NCBI RefSeq assembly: GCF_021568905.1
Contig: NZ_JAKGSB010000002.1
Span: forward strand, 372,001-436,000
DNA: 64,000 nucleotides
Direction of reading: 5' to 3'
Source of the DNA: Zavarzinia marina
GTDB taxonomy: Bacteria > Pseudomonadota > Alphaproteobacteria > Zavarziniales > Zavarziniaceae
Position numbers and translations under genes: made by a program. Under the pieces are notes generated by a model. It was not told the origin of the DNA. It ran no database searches and was given only the letters and a program-made list of their open reading frames with translations. Shown in pieces: positions 46,546-55,155 of the stretch (the first letter of the stretch is position 1; each line of letters opens with the position of its first letter).

Positions 46546-47271
46546 TCACCAGTTTTCCGACCAGGGACGCAGGTCGAGTTCATGGGTCCAGGCATCGCGC
46601 TTCTGGACGTGGAGCGACCAATAGGCATCGGCGATATGATCCGGGTTCAGGATGCCGTCGTCGTCCTTGGTCGCATAGACGCTCGGGAAATTGTCGCGGA
46701 TGAAGGCGGTGTCGATCGCGCCATCGATGATGGAATGGGCGACATGGATGCCCTGGGGCCCCAATTCCCGCGCCATGCTCTGTGCGAGCGCCCTGAGCGC
46801 GTGCTTCGCCCCGGCGAAGGCGGAAAAGCCGGCGCGGCCCCGGACCGAGGCGGTGGCGCCGGTGAAGATCATGGTGCCGCGCCCGCGCGACAGCATCACC
46901 CGCGCCGTCTCCCGCCCCGCCAGGAAACCGGCGAAACAGGCCATTTCCCAGACCTTGTAATAGACCCGCGAGGTCGTTTCGGTGATGGGAAAGCGGACGT
47001 TGGCGCCGATGTTGAACACCATGACCTCGATCGGGCCGACGCCGGCCTCGATCCCCGTGATCAGGGCCGCCACCTGTTCCTCGCGCCGGGCGTCGGCGCC
47101 GAAGGGCATGGCCGTGCCGCCCGCCGCCTCGATCTCGGCGACCAGGGGCGCCAGCTTGTCCGCGTTGCGGCGAACGAGACAGGCGGTGAAACCTTCCCGC
47201 GCGAAGCGCTTCGCCACCGCGCCGCCCAGCGCGTCGCCCGCGCCGACCACCAGGGCCACCGGCTTGCCCAT
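46546..47271 (-). CDS. SDR-family protein, Phe at the catalytic Tyr position
   Basis: 241 residues. VVGAGDALGGAVAKRFAREG is the cofactor site, VFNIGANVRF replaces the NNAG element, and SAFAGAKHALRA carries FxxxK. Paralogue of the SDR at 45194. It is the first gene of the three-gene minus-strand operon; its start faces the TetR gene across two ATGAT-N4-ATCAT palindromes. Confidence 0.87.
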   Translation of the reverse strand: MGKPVALVVGAGDALGGAVAKRFAREGFTACLVRRNADKLAPLVAEIEAAGGTAMPFGADARREEQVAALITGIEAGVGPIEVMVFNIGANVRFPITETTSRVYYKVWEMACFAGFLAGRETARVMLSRGRGTMIFTGATASVRGRAGFSAFAGAKHALRALAQSMARELGPQGIHVAHSIIDGAIDTAFIRDNFPSVYATKDDDGILNPDHIADAYWSLHVQKRDAWTHELDLRPWSENW

Positions 47272-47315
47272 TCCAGAACCTCCCCTATCGCGGCTATTCC
47301 CGCTTGCTTTTCTGT

Positions 47316-47354
47316 ATGATATGCATCATCCAGATTCACGATGATCGCCATCAT
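47316..47354. promoter_or_regulatory. two identical-arm palindromes, candidate TetR operator
   Basis: ATGATATGCATCAT (47316-47329) and ATGATCGCCATCAT (47341-47354) have the same 5-bp arms around a 4-nt centre, with centres 25 nt apart. They lie between the divergent SDR (start 47271) and TetR (start 47389) genes, where a TetR dimer pair would control both. Confidence 0.7.
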
Positions 47355-47388
47355 GCAGATCGTCAAGCGAAATAGGAGGCGGGCGGCC

Positions 47389-47958
47389 ATGGGCCATTCC
47401 CAGGCGCAGAAGGAAGCCAATCACGACCGCATCCTGGCGGCGGCCATGGATCTTCTGCGCGACAAGGGCCTGGACCATATGGGCGTTGCCCAGGTGATGC
47501 GCGCCGCCGGCCTGACCCACGGCGGTTTCTACAGCCATTTTCCCAATCGCGAGGCCATGGTGGCCGAGGCGCTGCGCACCGCCTTCGAGCGTGACGAGCG
47601 CCGCCTCGCCAAGGCCGCGGCCAAACACGGGCGGAGCGAACGGATGGGCATGATCGAAGCCTATCTCTCGCCCGCCCACCGCGACGATCCGGCCCATGGC
47701 TGCACGGCGGCGGCGCTGGCGGGCGATGCCACGCGGGCCGATCCGGCGCTGCGCCGGATCTTCACCGAACAGGTGGTGCGCTATCGCGACCGGATCGCCG
47801 ACCTCATCCCGGCGGAACGCGACGCCGCCGAATCCCACGCCCTGTTCGGCATCGCCGCCATGATCGGCGCCCTGCTGGTCGCCCGGGCGGTGGACGACGA
47901 GGCGCTTTCGGACGACATTCTGGAAGCCGCGCGGCACCATCTGACCAAGAGCATGTAA
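47389..47958 (+). CDS. TetR-family transcriptional regulator
   Basis: 189 residues. The N-terminal HTH is MGVAQVMRAAGLTHGGFYSH followed by FPNREAMVAEAL; the THGGFYxHF recognition helix defines a TetR subgroup often next to oxidoreductase genes. The C-terminal ligand domain has CTAAALAGDATRADPALRRI. ATG 47389 has AGGAGG at 12 nt or less; upstream in-frame ATGs would run through the operator palindromes. It probably represses the divergent SDR-isomerase operon, and perhaps the SDR 30 nt downstream. Confidence 0.93.
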   Translation: MGHSQAQKEANHDRILAAAMDLLRDKGLDHMGVAQVMRAAGLTHGGFYSHFPNREAMVAEALRTAFERDERRLAKAAAKHGRSERMGMIEAYLSPAHRDDPAHGCTAAALAGDATRADPALRRIFTEQVVRYRDRIADLIPAERDAAESHALFGIAAMIGALLVARAVDDEALSDDILEAARHHLTKSM

Positions 47959-47988
47959 CGATAAACATAACATCCAGAGGAGAGCACG

Positions 47989-48798
47989 ATGACCACCCCC
48001 TTCGCCTTTTCGGGCCAGCACGTCTTCGTTTCGGGCGGCACCAGCGGCATCAATCTCGGCGTCGCCGAGGCCTTCGCCGAAGCGGGCGCCAAGGTCAGCG
48101 TGCTGTCGCGCAAGCAGGACAAGGTGGACGCCGCCGTCGCCCGCCTGAAGGCGCTGGGCGGCGAGGCCCAGGGCTTCGCCGGCGACGTGCGCGACCCTGC
48201 AAGGATCGAGGAAGTCTTCGAACAGGCCGCCGCCGGCTTCGGCGAACTCGACGTGCTGATCTCGGGGGCCGCCGGCAATTTCCCGGCGCCGGCGCTGGGC
48301 ATTTCGCCGAACGGCTTCAAATCGGTCGTCGACATTGACCTGATGGGCACCTTCCACGTGGTGAAGGCCGCCTTCCCGCACATGAGGAAGCCCGGCGGCT
48401 CCATCGTCAACATCTCCGCCCCGCAGGCCTATATCCCGATGGATTTCCAGATGCATGTCTGCGCCGCCAAGGCCGGCGTCGACATGATCACCAGGGTCGC
48501 CGCCCTCGAATGGGGCGACTTCGGTCTGCGCGTCAATTCGGTGGTGCCCGGCCCGATCGAGGATACGGAGGGCATGGACCGTCTGGCGCCGACGCCCGAA
48601 GCCAAGGAAGCCGCGCGCGTCTCGGTGCCGCTGGCGCGCTACGGCACCAAGCGCGACATCGCCAATGCCTGCATGTTCCTGTCCAGCCCCTACGGCGCCT
48701 ATATCTCGGGCGTCGTGCTGCCGGTCGACGGCGGTTGGAGCCTGGGCGGCGTCGCCGCCATTTCCGCCACCATGAAGAAAGCCTTCATGGGCGGCTGA
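47989..48798 (+). CDS. SDR resembling 2,4-dienoyl-CoA reductases
   Basis: 269 residues. VSGGTSGINLGVAEAFAEAG is the NADP site. SGAAGNFPAPA is the DECR/PECR version of the NNAG element, and SAPQAYIPM precedes VCAAKAGVDMITR. The usual Tyr is absent while the Lys is kept, which is normal for dienoyl-CoA reductases. The C-terminal NSVVPGPIEDTEGMDRL also matches them. Likely acts on unsaturated acyl-CoA. 30 nt downstream of tetR with a good SD (GAGGAGAG). Confidence 0.88.
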   Translation: MTTPFAFSGQHVFVSGGTSGINLGVAEAFAEAGAKVSVLSRKQDKVDAAVARLKALGGEAQGFAGDVRDPARIEEVFEQAAAGFGELDVLISGAAGNFPAPALGISPNGFKSVVDIDLMGTFHVVKAAFPHMRKPGGSIVNISAPQAYIPMDFQMHVCAAKAGVDMITRVAALEWGDFGLRVNSVVPGPIEDTEGMDRLAPTPEAKEAARVSVPLARYGTKRDIANACMFLSSPYGAYISGVVLPVDGGWSLGGVAAISATMKKAFMGG

Positions 48799-49777
48799 GG
48801 CCGTCCACCGCGACACCGCGTCGGCCGGCGCCGGACCCCTTGGGCGCCGGACGAAACAGGAAGTCGTCGGGCAGGCCCATGCGCCGGCAGGCGAGCTGGG
48901 GCGGCGTGTCCTTCAGGAGGCGGGGCACGAAACGCGCCAGGGGCCGCAGCATGGCGATGGTCGCCGCCTCGGCGGCGGCCGGGCGGCGCAGGCCGAACCT
49001 GTCCTTGGCCCAGTCGGGCAGCAGGTCGATGCCGGCATCGAAGAGAAGCCGCTTGGACCGGCGGCCGCCGACGCCCGGCACCTTGTCGCCCCGGGCGACG
49101 GCGATGAAATTGTCCATCGGCGCGCCGCGCGACAGGCGCGGCTCGAAGGAGCGGACGAAGTCTTCCGCCGCCGCCGCCGTGCGCGGAATCTCGAAGCGGC
49201 CGTAGTCGCCGGTGATCGCCGCCCCTTCCTGGATCAGGCGATCACGCTCGGCCGGGCTCAAGGGGCCGGCGACGAAACGCTCGTAGGCGCGGGCGAAGCC
49301 CATGTTGGCGGTCAGATGGACGAAGGCCATGCGCTCGGGATCGAAGGCGGTGTAACGTCCGCCGTCCGACAGGGGGCCGCGCACCTTGGCGTGGCGGCGC
49401 GCCACTTCCTTCATGAGATCCGCCTTGGCCGCCTTCGAGGCATAGGTGCTGGCCAGCGCCGCCGACAGGGTGCGCTGGGTCCGGCCCAGGGTGTCGGTCT
49501 TGTAGTCGGAGAACGTGTCGACCCCGGTGCCGACCCCTTCCTCGGCCAGTTGCAGAATGACGGCCGGCACGGCACCGATGGCGAAGACCAGCGGATTGGC
49601 CATGACCCGCCAAGTCAGGCTGTCGGGACCAAGGGCACCGGGATCGCCCGGTCCCGCCAGATAATCGACGCGATAGGCCGGATCGGCGGGGTTGTAGACC
49701 AGTTCGAACGAACGGTGCAGGGCGCCGTAGATCGGCAGCCGCGCCAGCGTGGATGCCACGAAATCGCCGATACCCAT
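48785..49777 (-). CDS. oxygenase MpaB-like (DUF2236) protein
   Basis: 330 residues. DUF2236 features: a WRVMANPLVFAIGAVPAVIL helix, YTAFDPERMAFVHLTANMGF followed by ARAYERFV, and a C-terminal LRPLARFVPRLLKD segment. Homologues are heme b-dependent oxygenases (MpaB/latex-clearing protein superfamily); the conserved His in FVHLT would be the heme-related residue. Substrate unknown. ATG 49777 with GGAGAG before it was chosen over a longer frame from 49885. It overlaps the convergent SDR by 14 nt. Confidence 0.85.
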   Translation of the reverse strand: MGIGDFVASTLARLPIYGALHRSFELVYNPADPAYRVDYLAGPGDPGALGPDSLTWRVMANPLVFAIGAVPAVILQLAEEGVGTGVDTFSDYKTDTLGRTQRTLSAALASTYASKAAKADLMKEVARRHAKVRGPLSDGGRYTAFDPERMAFVHLTANMGFARAYERFVAGPLSPAERDRLIQEGAAITGDYGRFEIPRTAAAAEDFVRSFEPRLSRGAPMDNFIAVARGDKVPGVGGRRSKRLLFDAGIDLLPDWAKDRFGLRRPAAAEAATIAMLRPLARFVPRLLKDTPPQLACRRMGLPDDFLFRPAPKGSGAGRRGVAVDGLSRP

Positions 49778-49959
49778 GGTCTGCTCTCCGGCCTGTACTC
49801 GATGGCACCGAGGATGACAAAGCCGAAATATGACGAAAACTCCGGTTCGGGTCGCATTGACCCGGGCACCGGCACCGACGCGCAAGCTCTTGAAGGAAAA
49901 GCGCTATCGTCCCGCCGTCGGACGTGGCGGCGCTTTGCCGGGACCCGCTGCCGCCAGCC

Positions 49960-51240
49960 TCACTCGGCTTTGGCGCGGGCGGCGAGGACCTTGCGGATGG
50001 CACCGGTCAGGGTCGCGATCTCGTCCTCGGTCGCGACGAAGGCCGGTGTCAGATAGACGATGTCGTTGAACGGCCGGACCCAGACCCCTTCCAAGACGAA
50101 GGCGCGTTTCAGCGCATTCAGATCGGCGATCCGGTCGAGCTGGACGACGCCGATCGCCCCCTTCACCCGAACGTCGACGACGCCCGGCAGGTCGCGGCAG
50201 GGCACCAGTTGGTCGGCCAACTGCGCCCCGATCGCCGCCACCTGGTCGAGGCGCGGCTCGCGTTCGAACAGGTCGAGGGAGGCATTGGCGACGGCACAGG
50301 CCAGCGCATTGCCCATATAGGTCGGCCCATGCATCAGGGCGGCGGAGGGGCGATCGTCCCAGAAGGCGTCGAACACGCGACGGGTGGCGACGGTCGCGGC
50401 CAGCGCCATGGTGCCGCCGGTCAGCGCCTTGGAGAGCGTGACCACGTCGGGCACCACGCCCGCCGCCGAACAGGCGAACATGGAACCGGTGCGCCCGAAG
50501 CCGACGAAGATCTCGTCGAACACCAGCAGCGCGCCGATCCTGTCCGCCGCCCGGCGCAGATGGCGCAGCACGTCCGGCCCATGCATCTTCATGCCGCCGG
50601 CCCCCTGCACCAGGGGTTCGACCAGGATCGCCGCGATCTCGTCGCCATGGGCATCGACGAAACGGTCGAAGGCTTCGGCCTTTTCATCGTCCAGCGGCAG
50701 ATCGACCACGTGATGCCGCGGCAGAAGCCCGGTGAAGAGGGAATGCATCCCCTCCTCCGGGTCGCAGACCGCCATCGTGCCGATGGTGTCGCCGTGATAG
50801 CCGTAGCGGAAGGACAGGAACTTGTTCCGTCCCTTCACCCCGCGATTGATGAAATATTGAATCGCCATCTTCATGGCGATCTCGACCGAGACCGAGCCCG
50901 AATCCGAGAAGAACACCCGATCCAGATCGCCCGGCAGCAGGGCGGCGAGGCGCCGCGCCAGGGTCAGGGCCGGTTCCTGCACCAGACCGCCGAACATGAC
51001 GTGCGGCAGGCGTTCCAGCTGCGCGACGGCGGCCTGTCGGATATGGGGATGGTTATAACCGTGACACGCGGTCCACCAGGACGCGATACCGTCGACCAGC
51101 TCTCGCCCGTCGGCCAGGCGAATGCGCAGGCCTTCAGTCGATGCCACCGCCAGGGGCGGCGTCACCGTCTTCATCTGGGTATAGGGCAGCCAGACGTGAT
51201 CGAACCCGGCCGTGTACCAGCCGGGCGCGTCCTGGGTCAT
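49960..51240 (-). CDS. bioA: adenosylmethionine-8-amino-7-oxononanoate aminotransferase
   Basis: 426 residues, class-III PLP aminotransferase. VWLPYTQMKT and WWTACHGYNHPHI at the N-terminus are BioA-specific. FSDSGSVSVEIAMKMAIQYF, RYGYHGDTIGTM, DEIFVGFGRTGSMF and the PLP Lys in VTLSKALTGG follow. Converts KAPA to DAPA using SAM. Starts 4 nt after bioB ends. Confidence 0.97.
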   Translation of the reverse strand: MTQDAPGWYTAGFDHVWLPYTQMKTVTPPLAVASTEGLRIRLADGRELVDGIASWWTACHGYNHPHIRQAAVAQLERLPHVMFGGLVQEPALTLARRLAALLPGDLDRVFFSDSGSVSVEIAMKMAIQYFINRGVKGRNKFLSFRYGYHGDTIGTMAVCDPEEGMHSLFTGLLPRHHVVDLPLDDEKAEAFDRFVDAHGDEIAAILVEPLVQGAGGMKMHGPDVLRHLRRAADRIGALLVFDEIFVGFGRTGSMFACSAAGVVPDVVTLSKALTGGTMALAATVATRRVFDAFWDDRPSAALMHGPTYMGNALACAVANASLDLFEREPRLDQVAAIGAQLADQLVPCRDLPGVVDVRVKGAIGVVQLDRIADLNALKRAFVLEGVWVRPFNDIVYLTPAFVATEDEIATLTGAIRKVLAARAKAE

Positions 51241-51244
51241 GGAT

Positions 51245-52273
51245 CTACTCGGCGGCCTGAGCGGGGGTGGCAGCTTCGCAGGCCAGCGGCATGGGGCGGA
51301 TGCCCAGGCGGTCGAACAGACGCTGATCCTGATCCTGTTCCGGATTGTCGGTCGTCAGCAGCTTGGCACCGATGAAGATCGAATTGGCGCCGGCCAGGAA
51401 GCACAGCGCCTGGGTCTCGTCCGTCATGTGTTCGCGCCCGGCCGAAAGCCGGATCATGGAGGCGGGCATCATGATCTTGGCGACGGCGATGGTGCGCACG
51501 AAATCGATCGGATCGAGCGGCGCCGCATCGTCCAGCGCCGTCCCCTCGACCTTCACCAGAAGGTTGATCGGCACGGATTCGGGATGGGCCGGCAGATTGG
51601 CCAGCGTCACCAGCAGGCCGACCCGGTCGTCCAGATCCTCGCCCATGCCGACGATGCCGCCGCAGCAGACGCTGATGCCGGCGTCGCGCACGTTTGCCAG
51701 CGTATCCAGCCGGTCCTGATAGGTCCGGGTCGAGATGATCTCGGGATAATATTCCGGCGATGTGTCGAGGTTGTGATTGTAATAGTCGAGGCCGGCGTGC
51801 TTCAGGCGCTGCGCCTGGTCGCCGTCCAGCATGCCGAGGGTGACGCAGGTCTCCATGCCCATGGCCTTCACGCCCTGGATCATCTCGATCACCTGGTCGA
51901 GGTCGCGGTCCTTGGGGCTGCGCCAGGCGGCGCCCATGCAATAGCGGCTGGCGCCCGCTTCCTTGGCGCGGCGCGCTTCCTCGAGCACGGCGCCGACGGC
52001 CATCAGCTTCGAGGCCTTGAGGCCGGTGTCGAATTTCGCCGACTGCGGGCAATAGCCGCAATCCTCGGGACAGCCGCCGGTCTTGATCGAGAGCAGGGTC
52101 GACATCTGCACTTCGTTGGCGTCGAAGAAGCGGCGATGGGCCGTCTGGGCTTCGAAGATCAGGTCGGCGAACGGCAGACGGAACAGGGCGTCGACTTCGT
52201 TGCGGGTCCAGTCGTGGCGCAGGATCTGCGGCGGAACGGCGGCGTCGGGCGAAGCGGCGGCAATCTCGGTCAT
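51245..52273 (-). CDS. bioB: biotin synthase (radical SAM)
   Basis: 342 residues. The radical-SAM cluster is [11 protein letters not shown]. The second [2Fe-2S] ligands lie in [12 protein letters not shown] and [14 protein letters not shown], with an Arg in IRLSAGRE. Inserts sulfur into dethiobiotin. ATG 52273 follows GAGG; an upstream in-frame start (52303) is less likely. First gene of bioBA, with its own promoter. Confidence 0.97.
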   Translation of the reverse strand: MTEIAAASPDAAVPPQILRHDWTRNEVDALFRLPFADLIFEAQTAHRRFFDANEVQMSTLLSIKTGGCPEDCGYCPQSAKFDTGLKASKLMAVGAVLEEARRAKEAGASRYCMGAAWRSPKDRDLDQVIEMIQGVKAMGMETCVTLGMLDGDQAQRLKHAGLDYYNHNLDTSPEYYPEIISTRTYQDRLDTLANVRDAGISVCCGGIVGMGEDLDDRVGLLVTLANLPAHPESVPINLLVKVEGTALDDAAPLDPIDFVRTIAVAKIMMPASMIRLSAGREHMTDETQALCFLAGANSIFIGAKLLTTDNPEQDQDQRLFDRLGIRPMPLACEAATPAQAAE

Positions 52274-52335
52274 GGGCGACCCAATCCTCACAGGGCAGGA
52301 CAAGCGTCGGGGCGTCGGCCCCGGAACCTCGGCGC

Positions 52336-52364
52336 AGACTAGGCCGCTTTGCGGTCACGTCAAG
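52336..52364 (-). promoter_or_regulatory. bioB promoter
   Basis: On the minus strand: -35 CTTGAC (52364-52359), 17-nt spacer, -10 TAGTCT (52341-52336). Predicted start near 52329, leader about 56 nt. No BioR-like TTAT-ATAA box was found nearby. Confidence 0.6.
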
Positions 52365-52381
52365 GGTGGACCAGCCCACCC

Positions 52382-52421
52382 GGGGGGTGCCCCCGGATTC
52401 GACGGCCGGGGGGCACCCCCC
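52382..52421. repeat. long G/C hairpin between bioB and bioF
   Basis: A 15-16 bp inverted repeat (GGGGGGTGCCCCCGG / CCGGGGGGCACCCCCC, one bulged base) with a 9-nt loop. It lies upstream of both divergent transcription units. Confidence 0.85.
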
Positions 52422-52494
52422 AGGGATCGAGGAGGTATTGACCGGCGACGACAATGGGACCAAGGTGCGCCGCCTTTGAGGAATTGTGTCGATC

Positions 52495-53643
52495 ATGCGC
52501 TCGCTCGACGCCTTCGCGGCAGGCAAGCTTGACGAATTGGACGCGCGCCACCAGCGCCGCACCCTGGTCCCGACGGCCCGCCTTTCCGGCCCCTGGCTGG
52601 AACGCGGCGGCCGGCGCTATGTCTCCTTTTCCTGCAACGACTATCTGAATTTCTCGACCGATCCGCGCCTGAAGGCGGCTGCCGTGCGCGCGGTCGAAGC
52701 CCATGGCACCGGCGCCGGCGGCTCGCGCCTGATCACCGGCAACCATCCCCTGATGGAAGAGCTGGAAGCCCGCCTCGCCCACCTGAAGGGGACGGAGGCA
52801 TGCTGCGTCTTCGGCTCCGGCTATTTGGCGAATGTCGGCATCATCCCGACGCTGGCCGGTGGCGACAGTCTCGTCCTGGTCGACGAACTGGCGCACAACT
52901 GCATCAATGCCGGCAGCCAGATGGCCCGGGGCCGGGTGATGCGCTTCGCCCATAACGACCTCGGCGAACTCGAAGCCCTGCTGAAGGCCCATCGCGCCGA
53001 TTTCGCCCATGTCCTGGTGGTGACCGACGGCGTCTTCTCGATGGACGGCGACCTCGCCCCCCTGCCGGCGATGAGCGCGCTGTGCAAGGCCCATGACGCC
53101 TGGCTGATGACCGACGACGCCCATGGCATCGGCGTGCTGGGCGGCGGCAGGGGCTCGGCCCATGCCTTTGCCGAGCCGATCGAGATCCCCCTGCAGATGG
53201 GCACATTGTCGAAGGCGATCGGCTCCTACGGCGCCTATCTCTGCGCCTCGCGCCCGGTGATCGACCTGATGAAGACGCGGGCGCGCACCGTGGTCTATTC
53301 GACCGGCCTGCCGCCCGCCGCGATCGGCGCCGCCCTCGAGGCCCTGAACATCATCGAGACCGACCCGGAGTATTGCGCCCTGCCGGTCGAGCGCGCGCGG
53401 CGCTTCACGAGGGCACTGAACCTCGCGCCGGCCGAGAGCCCGGTGGTGCCGGTGATCCTGGGGCCGGAGACCCGCGCCCTCGACGCCCAGCGCATCCTGG
53501 GCGAGGCCGGCTATCTGGTCGCCGCCATCCGCCCGCCGACCGTGCCCGCCGGCACCTCGCGCCTGCGCTTCGCCTTCTCCGCCCAGCACACGGACGAGGA
53601 TATCGACCGCGTCGCCGCCATCCTGCGGGAGCGGATCCTGTGA
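52495..53643 (+). CDS. bioF: 8-amino-7-oxononanoate synthase
   Basis: About 382 residues. The alpha-oxoamine synthase fold is recognisable by SFSCNDYLNFSTDPR, HGTGAGGSRLITGNHPLMEE, VVTDGVFSMDGDLAPL, DDAHGIGVLG and the PLP Lys in GTLSKAIGSYG. Condenses pimeloyl-ACP/CoA with alanine. A GTG 9 nt upstream (52486), close to GAGGA, is an equally possible start. The stop overlaps the bioD GTG start. Confidence 0.97.
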   Translation: MRSLDAFAAGKLDELDARHQRRTLVPTARLSGPWLERGGRRYVSFSCNDYLNFSTDPRLKAAAVRAVEAHGTGAGGSRLITGNHPLMEELEARLAHLKGTEACCVFGSGYLANVGIIPTLAGGDSLVLVDELAHNCINAGSQMARGRVMRFAHNDLGELEALLKAHRADFAHVLVVTDGVFSMDGDLAPLPAMSALCKAHDAWLMTDDAHGIGVLGGGRGSAHAFAEPIEIPLQMGTLSKAIGSYGAYLCASRPVIDLMKTRARTVVYSTGLPPAAIGAALEALNIIETDPEYCALPVERARRFTRALNLAPAESPVVPVILGPETRALDAQRILGEAGYLVAAIRPPTVPAGTSRLRFAFSAQHTDEDIDRVAAILRERIL

Positions 53644-54344
53644 CCCGTTCCCTCTTCGTCACCGCGACCGGGACCGAGATCGGCAAGACCCTGGTCACCT
53701 GCGCCCTGGCGCACCAGTTGCGCGGCCGGAACGCCCGCGTCCTGAAACCCGTGGTCAGTGGCTATGAGCCCGAAACGGCGGCGGAAAGCGACCCCGGCCT
53801 GATCCTGGCCGCGCGCGGCGAAGCCCTGACGGAAGAGAATATCGCCGCCATCGCGCCCTGGCGCTTCCGTACCCCCGTCGCCCCCGACGTCGCCGCGCGG
53901 CTGGAAGGCAGGTCCGTGACCGCGGCCGAGGTCGCCGCCTTCTGCACGACGGCGGGGCGGGGCGCCCAAATCCTGATCGTCGAGGGCGCGGGCGGCCTGA
54001 TGGCGCCGATCGCCGAGCGCGAGACCTTCCTCGACGTGCTGGCCGTCACCCGCTGGCCGTCGCTGATCGTCGCGGGCAGCTATCTCGGCACGCTGTCGCA
54101 CATCTTCACGGCGGTGGAGACCCTGAAGGCCCGCGCGCTGCCCCTCGCCGGCATCGTGATCAGCGAAAGCGAGCGGGACGCGCAGTCGATCCCGGAACTG
54201 ACCCGGTCGATCGCCGCATTTCTGCCGGAATTACCGGTTTCTGTCGTGCCGCGCCTGGCAGGCCCCCAGAATTGGGCTTCGGCGCCGGACCTCACACAAT
54301 TTCTTGTGGACAAGTCATCATCTTGTGTGGCGCGAACGCCATAA
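53640..54344 (+). CDS. bioD: dethiobiotin synthetase
   Basis: 234 residues. P-loop TATGTEIGKTLVT at residues 8-20, KPVVSGYEPE, and the EGAGGLMAPI loop are diagnostic. Forms the ureido ring of dethiobiotin from DAPA, CO2 and ATP. GTG start at 53640 overlapping the bioF TGA (GTGA). Confidence 0.96.
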   Translation: MTRSLFVTATGTEIGKTLVTCALAHQLRGRNARVLKPVVSGYEPETAAESDPGLILAARGEALTEENIAAIAPWRFRTPVAPDVAARLEGRSVTAAEVAAFCTTAGRGAQILIVEGAGGLMAPIAERETFLDVLAVTRWPSLIVAGSYLGTLSHIFTAVETLKARALPLAGIVISESERDAQSIPELTRSIAAFLPELPVSVVPRLAGPQNWASAPDLTQFLVDKSSSCVARTP

Positions 54345-54402
54345 CCCGAGATATAGTTGTTTTCGTTGCAGGCAAGACCGTTTACGGGGGAGTGAGGACA
54401 TC

Positions 54403-55029
54403 ATGTCCTGGACCGACGAGCGCATCGCGACACTACGCGACCTTTGGGAACAAGGCCTGAGCGCCAGCCAGATCGCTGCTCGGCTCGGCAATGTCACGCG
54501 CAACGCCGTGATCGGCAAGGTTCACCGCCTCGGCCTGTCCGGCCGGCCGAGCCCGGTGCGCACCGAACGCCAGGCGGCGCCCGCCGCCGCCGGCACGCCG
54601 CGCACCGAAACGGCGCCGCGTTCGGCCGCGCCGGCACAGCCCCGCCCGGTGCGTCTGGTGGCCGACGGTCAGCCCCGCCCCGCCGTCGCGCCGGCGCCGG
54701 CCGCGCCGCCGACCCCGGCTCCCAAGGCCCGCGTCGTGACGGCCGCCCAGGCGACCCCGCCCCGCCCCGCCGAGACCCGCACGGTCGAGCCGGAACCCAT
54801 GGTCCGCGCCACCCTGCTGTCGATCAACGACCGCATGTGCAAATGGCCGGTGGGCGATCCGGGCGATGCCGGTTTCCACTTCTGCGGCCGCCGCGCCCAG
54901 ACCGGCATGCCCTATTGCCAGGAACATGCCCGCATCGCCTATCAGGCGGCGACGCCGAAGGCGCGCGAGAAGCGCGACCGGGACCGCGAGCGCGAGCGCG
55001 AGCGCCTGTTGCGGACCCTGACGTCGTAA
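54403..55029 (+). CDS. gcrA: GcrA cell-cycle regulator
   Basis: 208 residues. The N-terminal DNA-binding part is SWTDERIATLRDLWEQGLSA followed by SQIAARLGNVTRNAVIGKVH. A Pro/Ala-rich linker is next (about 55-150), then the C-terminal sigma-70-binding domain with CKWPVGDPGD, FHFCGRRAQTGMPYCQEHAR (Cys cluster). GcrA works with CcrM methylation at GANTC sites to activate cell-cycle genes in Alphaproteobacteria. SD GGGGGAGTGAGGA precedes ATG 54403. Followed by an intrinsic terminator. Confidence 0.97.
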   Translation: MSWTDERIATLRDLWEQGLSASQIAARLGNVTRNAVIGKVHRLGLSGRPSPVRTERQAAPAAAGTPRTETAPRSAAPAQPRPVRLVADGQPRPAVAPAPAAPPTPAPKARVVTAAQATPPRPAETRTVEPEPMVRATLLSINDRMCKWPVGDPGDAGFHFCGRRAQTGMPYCQEHARIAYQAATPKAREKRDRDRERERERLLRTLTS

Positions 55030-55049
55030 GCGGCATTCATCCTTCGAGA

Positions 55050-55071
55050 CGGGGCCTGCGGGCCCCGTTTT
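55050..55071 (+). terminator. Rho-independent terminator of gcrA
   Basis: CGGGGCC-TGCG-GGCCCCG, 7-bp stem, then TTTT. It lies 21 nt after the gcrA stop. Confidence 0.85.
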
Positions 55072-55155
55072 CGTTTGCAAAAAAATTCATCCGTCAGGTT
55101 GCGGCATCGCACCATTCTTAACTTCGTATTGGCATTTCTCCCCATAATGGGAGCC

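Noticed and set aside
52274-52494. BioR operator in the biotin intergenic region
   Set aside because: No TTAT-N2-ATAA type box is present between bioB and bioF.
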